Source: PCRC01 sp017848435 (GTDB lineage Bacteria; Pseudomonadota; Gammaproteobacteria; Burkholderiales; Burkholderiaceae_C). From it: a stretch of DNA of 64,000 nucleotides. Where the stretch lies: positions 1,302,001 through 1,366,000 of the forward strand of contig OZ260072.1 of the NCBI GenBank assembly GCA_965284315.1, in the 5' to 3' direction. The notes under the pieces are model-generated. The model was not told where the DNA came from. It saw only the letters and a list, made by a program, of their open reading frames with translations, and did not search any database. Made by a program: the position numbers and the translations under genes. Numbering within the stretch: the first letter of the stretch is position 1; every line of letters begins with the position of its first letter. Shown here piece by piece: positions 17,744-28,740 of the stretch.

Positions 17744-18250
17744 GTGCTGAAAAACCCCTCACCCGAGCCTGTTCCGGCCAGCCCCCCAAAGAGCGGGCGG
17801 CGCATTCAGGTCCGCCGCTCCGGGGTGCATGGCAAGGGGGTGTTTGCGCTGGTGGACATTGCCGAAGGCGAGCCGCTGATCGAGTACACCGGGGAAATCA
17901 TCACCTGGAAAGAAGCGCTGCGCCGTCACCCACACGACCCGGCCAACCCCAACCACACCTTTTACTTCCACATCGATGACAAGCACGTGATCGACGGTGG
18001 CGTCAACGGCAACAGCGCCCGCTGGATCAACCACAGCTGCGACCCGAACTGCGAACCGCTGGAAGACGAGGGCCGCATCTTCATCCATGCGCTGCGCAAC
18101 ATCCCGGCCGGCGAAGAACTCAGCTTTGACTACGGCCTCGTGATCGACATGCGCTACACACCCAAGCTCAAGGCCGAATACCCATGCTGGTGTGGCACGG
18201 CGGCCTGCCGCGGCACCTTGCTCTCGCCCAAGCGGCGGACATTGGGCTGA
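17744..18250 (+). CDS. SET-domain protein-lysine methyltransferase
   Basis: A 168-aa eukaryotic-like SET protein. Visible motifs are VHGKGVFA (28-35, SAM site), RWINHSCDPNC (93-103), ELSFDYG (125-131) and a post-SET cysteine cluster CWCGTAAC (148-155) that with Cys103 can bind zinc. The usual catalytic elements are all present. No ATG lies close to the domain; the GTG at 17744 is the most reasonable start. It is divergent from topB, whose Lys/Ala-rich tail is a conceivable substrate. In Chlamydia a SET protein methylates a histone-like protein; the link here is inference. Confidence 0.88.
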   Translation: MLKNPSPEPVPASPPKSGRRIQVRRSGVHGKGVFALVDIAEGEPLIEYTGEIITWKEALRRHPHDPANPNHTFYFHIDDKHVIDGGVNGNSARWINHSCDPNCEPLEDEGRIFIHALRNIPAGEELSFDYGLVIDMRYTPKLKAEYPCWCGTAACRGTLLSPKRRTLG

Positions 18251-18261
18251 GAGGCCCGCCT

Positions 18262-19047
18262 GTGGCGCTGCACTGGCCTTCTGAAGACATCTGGCAGGCG
18301 GTCTACCCGCTGCTGCCCGATTTCACGGTGGAGGTGCTTCCCGAGGTCGACTCCACCAACTCCGAACTGATGCGCCGCGTGCGCGCCGGCCAGACCGCGC
18401 CGGTGCTGCTGGTGGCCGAGCGGCAAACCGCCGGCCGGGGCCGGTTGGGCCGCCAGTGGCTGAGCGACGGTGGCACCGCCGGGGCTGCGCTGACCTTCTC
18501 CGTGGCCCTGCCCCTGGTCCCGCCCGACTGGTCTGGCCTGTCGCTGGCGGTCGGCACCAGCGTGGCCGAGAGCCTGCACCCCAGCATCCGCCTCAAGTGG
18601 CCGAACGACCTGTGGCTCACTGAAGCCGAGGGCGACCGCAAGCTCGGCGGCATCCTGATCGAAACCGCCGCCGTGGCCGAGCAGCGCATGGTGGTGGTGG
18701 GTGTGGGGCTGAACATCGGCCCCCGGTCCGCCGAAGGCCTGGCCACGCCCCCCGCCTGGCTGGCCCAGCTGTGGCCAGAAGCCACCGCGCCGGCCGCGCT
18801 GGGCCGGCTGGCCGCGCCACTGCTGCAGACCCTGCTGCGCTTTGAACGCACCGGCTTCGCCCCCTTCCGTACCGCCTTTGAAGCGCGTGACGCGCTGCGT
18901 GGCCGCCGCGTCAGCGTGCTGAGCGGCAGCGCCGACGCGCTGGACGGTGTGGCCTGCGGCGTCAGCCCCGGCGGCGCGCTGCTGGTGCAGACCGACGCCT
19001 GCATCAAAGAAGTGACCAGTGCCGAAGTGAGCGTGCGGCCGGCCTGA
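18262..19047 (+). CDS. birA: Biotin--[acetyl-CoA-carboxylase] ligase
   Basis: Attaches biotin to the carboxyl-carrier protein of acetyl-CoA carboxylase. The protein is about 261 aa and lacks the DNA-binding domain of the E. coli protein, so it is a monofunctional ligase. Motifs: EVDSTNSELMRR, AERQTAGRGRLGRQW (biotinyl-AMP loop), LKWPNDL and KLGGILIET with GVGLNIG. The GTG at 18262 is preferred because upstream starts overlap the SET gene. The SPOR gene follows after 10 bases. Confidence 0.93.
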   Translation: MALHWPSEDIWQAVYPLLPDFTVEVLPEVDSTNSELMRRVRAGQTAPVLLVAERQTAGRGRLGRQWLSDGGTAGAALTFSVALPLVPPDWSGLSLAVGTSVAESLHPSIRLKWPNDLWLTEAEGDRKLGGILIETAAVAEQRMVVVGVGLNIGPRSAEGLATPPAWLAQLWPEATAPAALGRLAAPLLQTLLRFERTGFAPFRTAFEARDALRGRRVSVLSGSADALDGVACGVSPGGALLVQTDACIKEVTSAEVSVRPA

Positions 19048-19057
19048 AGTCGCTACC

Positions 19058-19711
19058 ATGTTGCCCATGGTGCGCCTGTTGTTCATCTCCCTGCTGTTGG
19101 CCAATCTGGGCTTCTTCGTGTGGTCCCAGGGCCTGCTGGCGCCGTATGGGCTGGTGCCGGCTTCGCCGAGCGAGCCGCAGCGGCTGGAGCGGCAGGTCCG
19201 CCCGGAGCGGGTGCGCCTGCTGCCTGCCGACGAGGCGCGCCGCATCGAGACCTCGACCACGCCCCAGACCTGCCTGCAGGCCGGGCTGTTTGACGAGGCC
19301 GAAGCCCAGGCCCTGCGCACCGCCCTGGCCGACTGGCCCGAGGGCAGCTGGCGGGTGGCCGAAGGGATGGAGCCGGCACGCTGGATGGTCTACATGGGCA
19401 AGTACGCCGACCCCGAGACCCTGGCCCGCAAGAAGGCCGAGCTGGGCCGCCGCAATGTGAAGTTCGACCCGGCCACGGCACCCGAATTCCAGCCCGGCCT
19501 GTCGCTCGGCCGCTTCTCCACCGAGGCGGACGCCACGCTGGCGCTGAAGCAGCTGGAGGGACGTGGCGTGGTCAGCGCGCGGGTGGTGCGCGAGCGCGCC
19601 GAGCTGCGTGGCCAGGTGCTGCGGTTTGCGGCGGTGGACGACGCGCTGCGCGCCCGCCTGGACAGCCTGAAAGCGCCGCTGGCGGGCCGTGCGCTGCGGC
19701 CCTGCAACTGA
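19058..19711 (+). CDS. SPOR-domain membrane protein
   Basis: A 217-aa protein with an N-terminal membrane anchor (LLFISLLLANLGFFVW, about residues 7-22) and a periplasmic part. It ends in a SPOR-like region: MVYMGKYADPETLARKKAEL, then GLSLGRFSTEADATLALKQL. SPOR domains bind denuded peptidoglycan at the septum. It sits downstream of birA and is probably co-transcribed. The Met at 19067 is an alternative start. Function beyond septal peptidoglycan binding is unknown. Confidence 0.8.
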   Translation: MLPMVRLLFISLLLANLGFFVWSQGLLAPYGLVPASPSEPQRLERQVRPERVRLLPADEARRIETSTTPQTCLQAGLFDEAEAQALRTALADWPEGSWRVAEGMEPARWMVYMGKYADPETLARKKAELGRRNVKFDPATAPEFQPGLSLGRFSTEADATLALKQLEGRGVVSARVVRERAELRGQVLRFAAVDDALRARLDSLKAPLAGRALRPCN

Positions 19712-19727
19712 TGCGTTGCGTCAGGTT

Positions 19728-19788
19728 GCTATTCAATCAATAGCTGAATCACTAGGTTTCACTAGGGCTTGAGGCCTGAAAGGCTTCA
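19728..19788 (+). repeat. Dispersed repeat type 2, copy 2
   Basis: GCTATT-N5-AATAGC followed by ACTAGGTTTCACTAGGGCTTGAGGCC. It is related to the copies at 8311, 42446 and 54678 and lies between the converging SPOR and subtilase genes. Confidence 0.7.
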
Positions 19789-19840
19789 AATGGCGCCTGG
19801 CAGGGGTGCCCGGCCGCTGAAAAAGGGTTTTTGGGGCTTT

Positions 19841-21706
19841 TCAGGCCTTTTTGGCACGCCGCAGGGCCTGCCAGCGCCGGGCCGCCAGCACCAGCGCCAA
19901 GGCCCACAGGCCGAGCCCCCAGCCCACAGACCAGGCCCCGCCGCCGCCGCTGCCCGTGCTGCTGGTGGCTGTGGGGGGGCTGCTGGCGCCCACCGAGTTG
20001 ACGCTGAGCGTTTGTTCGGCGCTGCGGCCGGCGTTGTCGGTCACCACCAGGCGGAAAACGAAGCGGTCGGCCTGCGCCGGCAAGGTCACGCTGGCCAGTG
20101 CCTGCGTGGCGTTGCGCAGCGTGACGGCCGGCCCGCTGACCTGCGTCCACGCGTAGCCGACCAGGCTGCTGCCGGGCGCGGCGCTGCTGGCGCGGCCGTC
20201 CAGCGGCACCACGGCACCGGGGGTGGGGCTGTCCACGGCGGCGATCACCGCCATCGGGCTGACGGCCTGTTGCAGGGCCAGCAGGCCGTCCAGCAGGCCA
20301 CTGCCGCAGGTGCTGGTGGTGCAGTTGCAGCTGCCGGCAAAGCTGGCGCTGCAGTTGGGCAGCGTGGCGTTGGCCGGGAAAGGCCGGGTGCCGGCGCGGA
20401 TGCGGGCCAGCAGCTGCGCCGGGCTCAGCGCCGGGTTGGCCGAGAGCATCAGCGAGGCGACGCCGGCCGCCAGAGGCGTGGAAAAGCTGGTGCCGGCGCG
20501 CTGGCCAAAGGTGTCGTTGACCGGGCCGGTCAGGCCGTCGTTGATGAGCGAGTACAGCGGTTGCGCGCTGGTGCCGCCCGGCGCGCTCAGGCCAATGGTG
20601 CTGCCGACGTTGCTGTAGCTGGTCTTGGTGCCGGCGGCGTTGACGGCGCCCACCGCCAGCACGCCGGCGCAGTCGGCCGGGCGGCGGGCCGGGCCGGCGT
20701 CGTTGCCAGCCGCCACCACCAGCAGCGCGCCGGCGGCGGTGATCTCGTCGATCACGTCCTGGTAGCTGGCGCTGCAAGGCTGGTCGCCGCCAAAACTGAG
20801 GTTGATGATGCGCGCCGGCGTCGGGTTGGCCGGCACGCCGTCCACCGGCAGGCCGGCGGCCCAGCGGATGCCGTCAAGGATGTCGCTCAGCATCGCGCCG
20901 CATTTGCCGGAGATGCGCACCGGCAGCACCCGGCCGTTCCAGTTCAGGCCGGCCACGCCGGCGTTGTTGTTGCTGAGCGCGGCCAGCTGGCCGGCAATGA
21001 AGGTGCCGTGCCAGGAGCTGTTCGCGGCATCGCAACCCAGGAACAGCGGCCGCAGCGTCTCGGCGGCAGTGACCCAGTCGCCCGGGTCGGTGGCGTCGGC
21101 GTCGCGGCCATTGCCGTCGTTGGCCATGTCCACCTCGGCCACGAAGTCGTAGCCTGGCAGCAGGCGGCCCTGCAGCTCGGGGTGGGCAAAGCGCACGCCG
21201 GTGTCCAGCACCGCCACCGTCACCGGGTTGCCGGTGGTGATGTCCCAGGCGGCGGGCATGTTGATGGCGCTCAGCTGGCCGGGGCCCGGGGTTTGCAGGT
21301 GGAACTGCCGCAGCGCAAAGTCCGGGTCGTTGGGTGTGGCCAGCCGCTGGACGCGCACGTCCGGCTCCACCGACGCCACCTCCGGGTGCTGGCGCAGCCG
21401 CCGCACCGCCTGGGCCAGCGCCTCGCCCTGCAGCCCCTGGCGCAGCCGCAGCAGCTGGTGGCCCTGGCCCACCGGGCGGCTGTCGTCGGCCGCCACCTCG
21501 GCCCCCTGCGCCACCGCCGCCAGCCGCATCCGCGCGCCCTGGGCCGATTCGCGCTGCACCAGCCCGGTCGCGCCCGGCTTGAGCTTGACGATCAGGCCCC
21601 GCACCTCGTGCGGCGGGCTGGCCTGCGCCCGTGCGGGCGCCGCCGTGGTCAGGCACACCGCGGCCGCCAGGACCAGAAAAAACAGGTGGGAGACAGTGTG
21701 TCGCAT
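19841..21706 (-). CDS. Secreted S8 (subtilisin-like) serine protease with GlyGly-CTERM-like anchor
   Basis: A 621-aa exported subtilase. It has a signal peptide (1-28, ending ARAQ) and an inhibitor-I9-like propeptide region (to about 120). The catalytic triad is Asp168 (AVLDTG), His233 (HGTFIAG) and Ser407 (GTSFSTP), with the oxyanion Asn in AAGNDAG. A beta-sandwich PKD-like domain (about 495-585) follows. The tail has a Ser/Gly-rich stretch (SGGGG), a hydrophobic helix and a basic end (AARRWQALRRAKKA), the three-part layout of GlyGly-CTERM sorting signals. Cys pairs in the mature part may form disulfides. The gap before gap at 21707-21818 is AT-rich and probably holds its promoter. Confidence 0.92.
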   Translation of the reverse strand: MRHTVSHLFFLVLAAAVCLTTAAPARAQASPPHEVRGLIVKLKPGATGLVQRESAQGARMRLAAVAQGAEVAADDSRPVGQGHQLLRLRQGLQGEALAQAVRRLRQHPEVASVEPDVRVQRLATPNDPDFALRQFHLQTPGPGQLSAINMPAAWDITTGNPVTVAVLDTGVRFAHPELQGRLLPGYDFVAEVDMANDGNGRDADATDPGDWVTAAETLRPLFLGCDAANSSWHGTFIAGQLAALSNNNAGVAGLNWNGRVLPVRISGKCGAMLSDILDGIRWAAGLPVDGVPANPTPARIINLSFGGDQPCSASYQDVIDEITAAGALLVVAAGNDAGPARRPADCAGVLAVGAVNAAGTKTSYSNVGSTIGLSAPGGTSAQPLYSLINDGLTGPVNDTFGQRAGTSFSTPLAAGVASLMLSANPALSPAQLLARIRAGTRPFPANATLPNCSASFAGSCNCTTSTCGSGLLDGLLALQQAVSPMAVIAAVDSPTPGAVVPLDGRASSAAPGSSLVGYAWTQVSGPAVTLRNATQALASVTLPAQADRFVFRLVVTDNAGRSAEQTLSVNSVGASSPPTATSSTGSGGGGAWSVGWGLGLWALALVLAARRWQALRRAKKA

Positions 21707-21818
21707 GGGGTACCGGGGCTGCAGGCGCTACAACTTTAGTAGCGTATACGCAAGATATTACCGGGGCGTGGCATGCGAAATGCCTGAAAAAAGAGAGAAA
21801 AACCCGCCAGAAACGCAA

Positions 21819-21838
21819 AAGCCGCCCGAAGGCGGCTT
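21819..21838 (-). terminator. Rho-independent terminator after gap
   Basis: An 8-bp stem (AAGCCGCC / GGCGGCTT) with a 4-base loop, followed by TTTTGCG on the minus strand. It lies 21 bases after the gap stop and separates the tkt-gap unit from the subtilase gene. Confidence 0.8.
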
Positions 21839-21858
21839 GTGGCGCAGCGCGGTGCGGT

Positions 21859-22857
<999 letters not shown>

Positions 22858-22896
22858 GCTTTTCTCTTTTCCAAGGTTGAAATGAAAGGGGTCGGC

Positions 22897-24954
<2,058 letters not shown>

Positions 24955-25097
24955 CGGGCGGCTCCGAAAAGGGTGGGAAAGGGACGCGGGGAAGCCAATG
25001 ATTTTAACCGGCGAGGCGCGCCCCGGCTGGCCGGGGCGCCGCTGTGGCCTTCAGGGTGCATGAAGGCTGGCCTCGGCTTTGGTGAGCCCAACGCCAA

Positions 25098-25493
25098 ATG
25101 TTCTACAGTGCGTTGATGCAAGGCCTGCACCTCACCGCCGACCTCTACCAGTGCCGCTGCGACAGCGCCTGGCTGACCGATGCCGCGCGCCTGGTCAGCT
25201 GGTGCGAACAGGCCGTGGGCACGGTGGGTCTGCAGGCCGTGGCGCGGCTGGGCCACGCCTTCCCCGCCACGCCGCATGGCCCCGGCGGCGTGACCGCCAC
25301 CGTGCTGCTGGCCGAGTCGCACCTGTGTGTGCACACCTGGCCCGAGCAGCGCGCCGTGACGCTGGACGTGTATGTGTGCAACTTCGGCGGCGACCATTCG
25401 GCCAAGGCGCGGCAACTGATGGCGGCGCTGGTGGACCACTTTGCACCCGAGTGGACAGAGCAACGTTCTTTGGACCGGGGGGAGGCCGCATGA
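25098..25493 (+). CDS. speD: S-adenosylmethionine decarboxylase (class 1B-like)
   Basis: A 131-aa proenzyme that self-cleaves to make a pyruvoyl group and decarboxylates SAM, giving the aminopropyl donor for spermidine. The cleavage serine is Ser74 in LAESHLCVHTWPE, with the family's downstream VYVCNFG (Cys94). A Met at codon 7 (25116) is an alternative start and begins closer to the family N-terminus. It overlaps the next gene by 4 bases (ATGA). The membrane-fused aminopropyltransferase of this window at 36597-38138 could use its product. Confidence 0.85.
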   Translation: MFYSALMQGLHLTADLYQCRCDSAWLTDAARLVSWCEQAVGTVGLQAVARLGHAFPATPHGPGGVTATVLLAESHLCVHTWPEQRAVTLDVYVCNFGGDHSAKARQLMAALVDHFAPEWTEQRSLDRGEAA

Positions 25494-26284
25494 GCGCCGC
25501 CGCGCCGGGCCGCCCCAAGCAAGGCACGGCCCCCTCGGGGGGCAGCGACCCACACGCAGTGGGGGAGCGTGGGGGCCATGTCAAAGCCCTGATACTGGCT
25601 GCGGGTCGTGGCGAGCGCATGCGCCCCCTCACCGACCACACCCCCAAACCCCTGCTGAAAGTGCACGGCAAGCCGCTGATCGAGTGGCACATCGAAGCAC
25701 TGGCGCGCGGCGGCGTGCGCGACATCGTCGTCAACACCGCCTGGCTGGAAGACCAGTTCCCCGCCACGCTGGGCGACGGCAGCCGCTGGGGCGTGCGCCT
25801 CACCTACTCCCACGAAGGGCGCGACTTTGGTGGCGCGCTGGAGACGCTGGGCGGCATTTCACGGGCTTTGCCGCTGCTGGGCGACACGTTTTGGGTGGTT
25901 GCAGGGGATATTCATGCCCCAGCCTTGGTGTTTCCTGGCAACGCAGCTACTGATTTAATAGCAAAAAACCACCTCGCCCACCTTTGGCTGGTGCCCAACC
26001 CGCCGCACAACCCGCGTGGCGACTTTGGCCTGGGCGCAGGCGGCCTGGCGCTGAACCGCGCCGAGCAGCAGCACACCTACTCCACCGTCGGCCTGTACCG
26101 CGCCGCGCTGTTTGCACCGCCCTTGTGTGACATTCCTGCCGGAAACCCGGCCGGCACCAAGGCCCCACTGGCCCCGCTGTTGCGCGCGGCGATGGACAAT
26201 CAGCGCATCACCGCCGAGCTGTTCACCGGGGCCTGGACCGACGTCGGCACCCCGGAGCGGCTGGCCCAACTGAACACCTTATGA
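25490..26284 (+). CDS. murU: MurU-like nucleotidyltransferase with repeat-derived N-terminus
   Basis: A 264-aa NDP-sugar pyrophosphorylase most like MurU, which makes UDP-MurNAc from MurNAc-1-phosphate in peptidoglycan recycling. Motifs: ALILAAGRGERMRPLTDHTPKPLL (signature loop and Lys), WVVAGDIHAP and WTDVGTPERL. The first 30 residues (MSAAAPGRPKQGTAPSGGSD and on) come from a type 1 dispersed repeat. The family normally starts MKALILAAG; here the codon before Lys is GTC and the nearby ATG at 25578 is out of frame, so translation probably starts at 25490. amgK, its usual neighbour, is at 53582. Confidence 0.75.
   Translation: MSAAAPGRPKQGTAPSGGSDPHAVGERGGHVKALILAAGRGERMRPLTDHTPKPLLKVHGKPLIEWHIEALARGGVRDIVVNTAWLEDQFPATLGDGSRWGVRLTYSHEGRDFGGALETLGGISRALPLLGDTFWVVAGDIHAPALVFPGNAATDLIAKNHLAHLWLVPNPPHNPRGDFGLGAGGLALNRAEQQHTYSTVGLYRAALFAPPLCDIPAGNPAGTKAPLAPLLRAAMDNQRITAELFTGAWTDVGTPERLAQLNTL
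25506..25578 (+). repeat. Dispersed repeat type 1, copy B, within murU-like coding sequence
   Basis: Same core as copy A in the same orientation. It is read in frame as AAPGRPKQGTAPSGGSDPHA at the N-terminus of the nucleotidyltransferase. The M20 peptidase at 59892-61436 contains nearly the same peptide from copy E. Confidence 0.85.
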
Positions 26285-27696
26285 ACACCGCTGTGCCTGC
26301 TTCCACGGTTCCCGCCTCTGTGTACGCCCAACGCCGCGCCCGCGTTGCTGCCGAACTCGCCAAAGAAGGCGCGGCGGTCGCCATCGTCCCCACCGCGCCA
26401 GAGCGCGCCCGCAACCGCGACAGCGACTTCCTGTTCCGGCACGACAGCTACTTCTACTACCTCACCGGCTTCACCGAGCCCCACGCCTGGCTGGTCATCA
26501 CCAGCGACGGGCAGAGCACGCTGTTCTGTCAGCCCAAAGACCTGGAACGCGAGATCTGGGACGGCTTCCGCCTCGGCCCCGATGCCGCGCCCGCTGCGCT
26601 GGACGTGGACGCCGCGCACTCGGTCGCCACGCTGGACACCCAACTGCCCAAGCTGCTGGAAAACCGCAGCACCGTCTGGTACCCGTTTGCCACCCACAAG
26701 GGGCTGGAGTCGCAGGTGGACGGCTGGTTGCAGGCGGTGCGCGCCCGCGTGCGTTTTGGCGCGCTGTGCCCCGAACGCCAGCGCGATTTGTGCGGCGTGC
26801 TGGATGAGATGCGCTTGTTCAAAGACGTGTTTGAACAAGCCACCATGCGCCGCGCCGCACAGATCAGCGCCGAAGCCCACATCCGCGCCATGCAGCTCAG
26901 CGCCCGCCGCCTGCGTGCCGGTGAAGACGTACGCGAATACCACCTCGACGCCGAGCTGCTGCACGAATTCCGCCGCCAAGGCTCGCAATACCCCGCCTAC
27001 AGCTCCATCGTCGCCGCCGGCGCCAACGCCTGCGTGCTGCACTACCGCGCCGACGCCGCCCCCGTGCGCAACGGCGAGCTGGTGCTGATCGACGCCGGCT
27101 GCGAATTGGACGGTTATGCCAGCGACATCACCCGCACCTTCCCCGCCAACGGCACCTTCACCGGCCCACAGCGCACGCTGTACGAGCTGGTGCTCGCCAG
27201 CCAGGACGCAGCCGTGGCGGCCACGAAAGCCGGCGCCCGCTTCACCGACCCGCACGAGGCCACCGTCAAGGTGCTGGCGCAGGGCATGCTCGACGTGGGC
27301 CTGCTCGACAAAAACAAGGTTGGCAACGCGCAGGACGTGATCGAACAACGCGCCTACTTCCAGTTCTACATGCACCGCACCGGCCACTGGCTGGGCATGG
27401 ACGTGCACGACTGCGGCAGCTACGTGGAGCCAGGCGAGCAAGGCACCAGCGAACGCAAAGACCCCCTGAGCGGCGAAACCATCGTCAACCGCCCCAGCCG
27501 CATCCTGCGGCCCGGCATGGTGCTCACCATCGAGCCCGGCCTGTACGTGCGGCCCGCCGAGGGCGTGCCGGAACAGTTCCATAACATCGGCATCCGGATT
27601 GAAGACGACGCGATCGTCACCGAGACCGGGTGTGAGCTGATCAGCCGGGGTGTGCCGGTGAAGGCGGATGAGATTGAGGCGTTGATGCGGGACTGA
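26281..27696 (+). CDS. pepP: Xaa-Pro aminopeptidase (aminopeptidase P)
   Basis: A 471-aa metallopeptidase that removes N-terminal residues before proline. The N-terminal domain (to about 180) has FLFRHDSYFYYLTGFTEP. The pita-bread catalytic domain has the metal ligands Asp in LIDAGCELDGY and SDITRTFPANG, His in HRTGHWLGMDVHD, and Glu in TIEPGLYV and IRIEDD. Its ATG overlaps the previous stop (ATGA). Length and ligands are complete. Confidence 0.95.
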   Translation: MNTAVPASTVPASVYAQRRARVAAELAKEGAAVAIVPTAPERARNRDSDFLFRHDSYFYYLTGFTEPHAWLVITSDGQSTLFCQPKDLEREIWDGFRLGPDAAPAALDVDAAHSVATLDTQLPKLLENRSTVWYPFATHKGLESQVDGWLQAVRARVRFGALCPERQRDLCGVLDEMRLFKDVFEQATMRRAAQISAEAHIRAMQLSARRLRAGEDVREYHLDAELLHEFRRQGSQYPAYSSIVAAGANACVLHYRADAAPVRNGELVLIDAGCELDGYASDITRTFPANGTFTGPQRTLYELVLASQDAAVAATKAGARFTDPHEATVKVLAQGMLDVGLLDKNKVGNAQDVIEQRAYFQFYMHRTGHWLGMDVHDCGSYVEPGEQGTSERKDPLSGETIVNRPSRILRPGMVLTIEPGLYVRPAEGVPEQFHNIGIRIEDDAIVTETGCELISRGVPVKADEIEALMRD

Positions 27697-27824
27697 GCCA
27701 CGCGCTCAATGCGGGCCGTTTTGACCCAAAGAGTACGGTTTCACCGTGGCACCAGCATCTTCGGGAACGTGGTGCACTGGACTCGGTGTATTCGTTACCG
27801 ATGGAATAGAGCAACGCTGCAGGG

Positions 27825-28313
27825 TCATGTGTCCAGCCACTTGTACATGACCAGTGCATCAACATATTCGCCAGATGGATGGTGAAATGCTTTTGGGAGA
27901 CGGCCCACCGTCTCAAAGCCGAGCTTGTTCCAGAGCCGCACGGCCCCTTCATTGCTGGATGCAACGAAATTGAACTGCATGGCTTTGTAGGCCAGCTCTT
28001 TTGCGATGTGTTGGGAGTGCTCGCACAGGGCAGTAGCGAGGCCGCGCCCCCTGGCAGCGGATGAAACCATGTAGCCGCAATTACAGACATGGTCGCCTGG
28101 CCCCGTCTGGTTGGTCTTGATGTAGTAGGTTCCCAAGATTTGCCCTGCATCCTCAAACACGTAAGTTTTTCTGGGGGCATCCATCCATATTTTCAGCGCC
28201 TGCTCCTTGGTTGTGTCCCGGGGATACGCATAGGTTTCTCCGGTTGCTGCGATCTCTTGGAAGATGGGCCAAATTTGATCGAAATCTTTGGTTGTAGCTT
28301 CTCTGATGTTCAT
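27825..28313 (-). CDS. GNAT family N-acetyltransferase
   Basis: A 162-aa acetyltransferase. It starts MNIREATTKDFDQIWPIFQEI. The acetyl-CoA loop lies in SSAARGRGLATALCEHSQ, and the C-terminal motif is LWNKLGFETVGRLPKAF. Codon use is visibly more AT-rich than its neighbours, suggesting horizontal acquisition. The substrate is unknown. The 128 bases between pepP and this gene show nothing recognisable. Confidence 0.88.
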   Translation of the reverse strand: MNIREATTKDFDQIWPIFQEIAATGETYAYPRDTTKEQALKIWMDAPRKTYVFEDAGQILGTYYIKTNQTGPGDHVCNCGYMVSSAARGRGLATALCEHSQHIAKELAYKAMQFNFVASSNEGAVRLWNKLGFETVGRLPKAFHHPSGEYVDALVMYKWLDT

Positions 28314-28354
28314 CGGATCTCACCTCTCTGGTACGGCCGGCTCGGCGCAGACCA

Positions 28355-28678
28355 CTACTGCGCCTTGGGTGCCTTGCTGTGGTTGTCGACAATCACCTGG
28401 CGCACCCGCTTGGCCAGGCTGCCATTGCTTTCTGCCGCCATGAAGCGGACCAGCAGCGGGTCGGTGTCGTCGATGGAGTGGCTCTGGCGCGCCGCGGCTT
28501 CATAGCCGGCGATGGCCTGCTGCGCTTCCTGCACCGTCAGGCCGGCATGCTCGACCACTTGGCCGAGCGTGGCCCAGTATTCAATTTGGCTGGCGACGGA
28601 GCGGCGCAAGGTTTGCGCCGATTCGCGGGCTTGGTTGACCAATTCGCTGGACAGTTTGACAGAGGCAAAGCTGGACAT
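28355..28678 (-). CDS. ParD-like type II antitoxin family protein, orphan
   Basis: A 107-aa protein of the ParD-like antitoxin family. The N-terminal part SSFASVKLSSELVNQARESAQTLRRSVASQIEYWATLG resembles a ribbon-helix-helix with a TA-type helix, and the C-terminal region is acidic to basic (DDTDPLLVRF to KAPKAQ). No toxin gene lies on either side: upstream is an untranslated 62-base gap then tamB, downstream is the GNAT gene. It may act as a stand-alone DNA-binding repressor. Confidence 0.75.
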   Translation of the reverse strand: MSSFASVKLSSELVNQARESAQTLRRSVASQIEYWATLGQVVEHAGLTVQEAQQAIAGYEAAARQSHSIDDTDPLLVRFMAAESNGSLAKRVRQVIVDNHSKAPKAQ

Positions 28679-28740
28679 GGCTGACCTTTCGATATGCGCC
28701 AAATGGTAGCAAGGTGGCGCACTTTGGTCAAGTCGATGGT

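Noticed and set aside
25930..25970. A type 2-like stretch (GCTACTGATTTAATAGC) inside the nucleotidyltransferase gene
   Set aside because: Short and within a normal coding frame; the surrounding family motifs are intact, so I do not call it an insertion.
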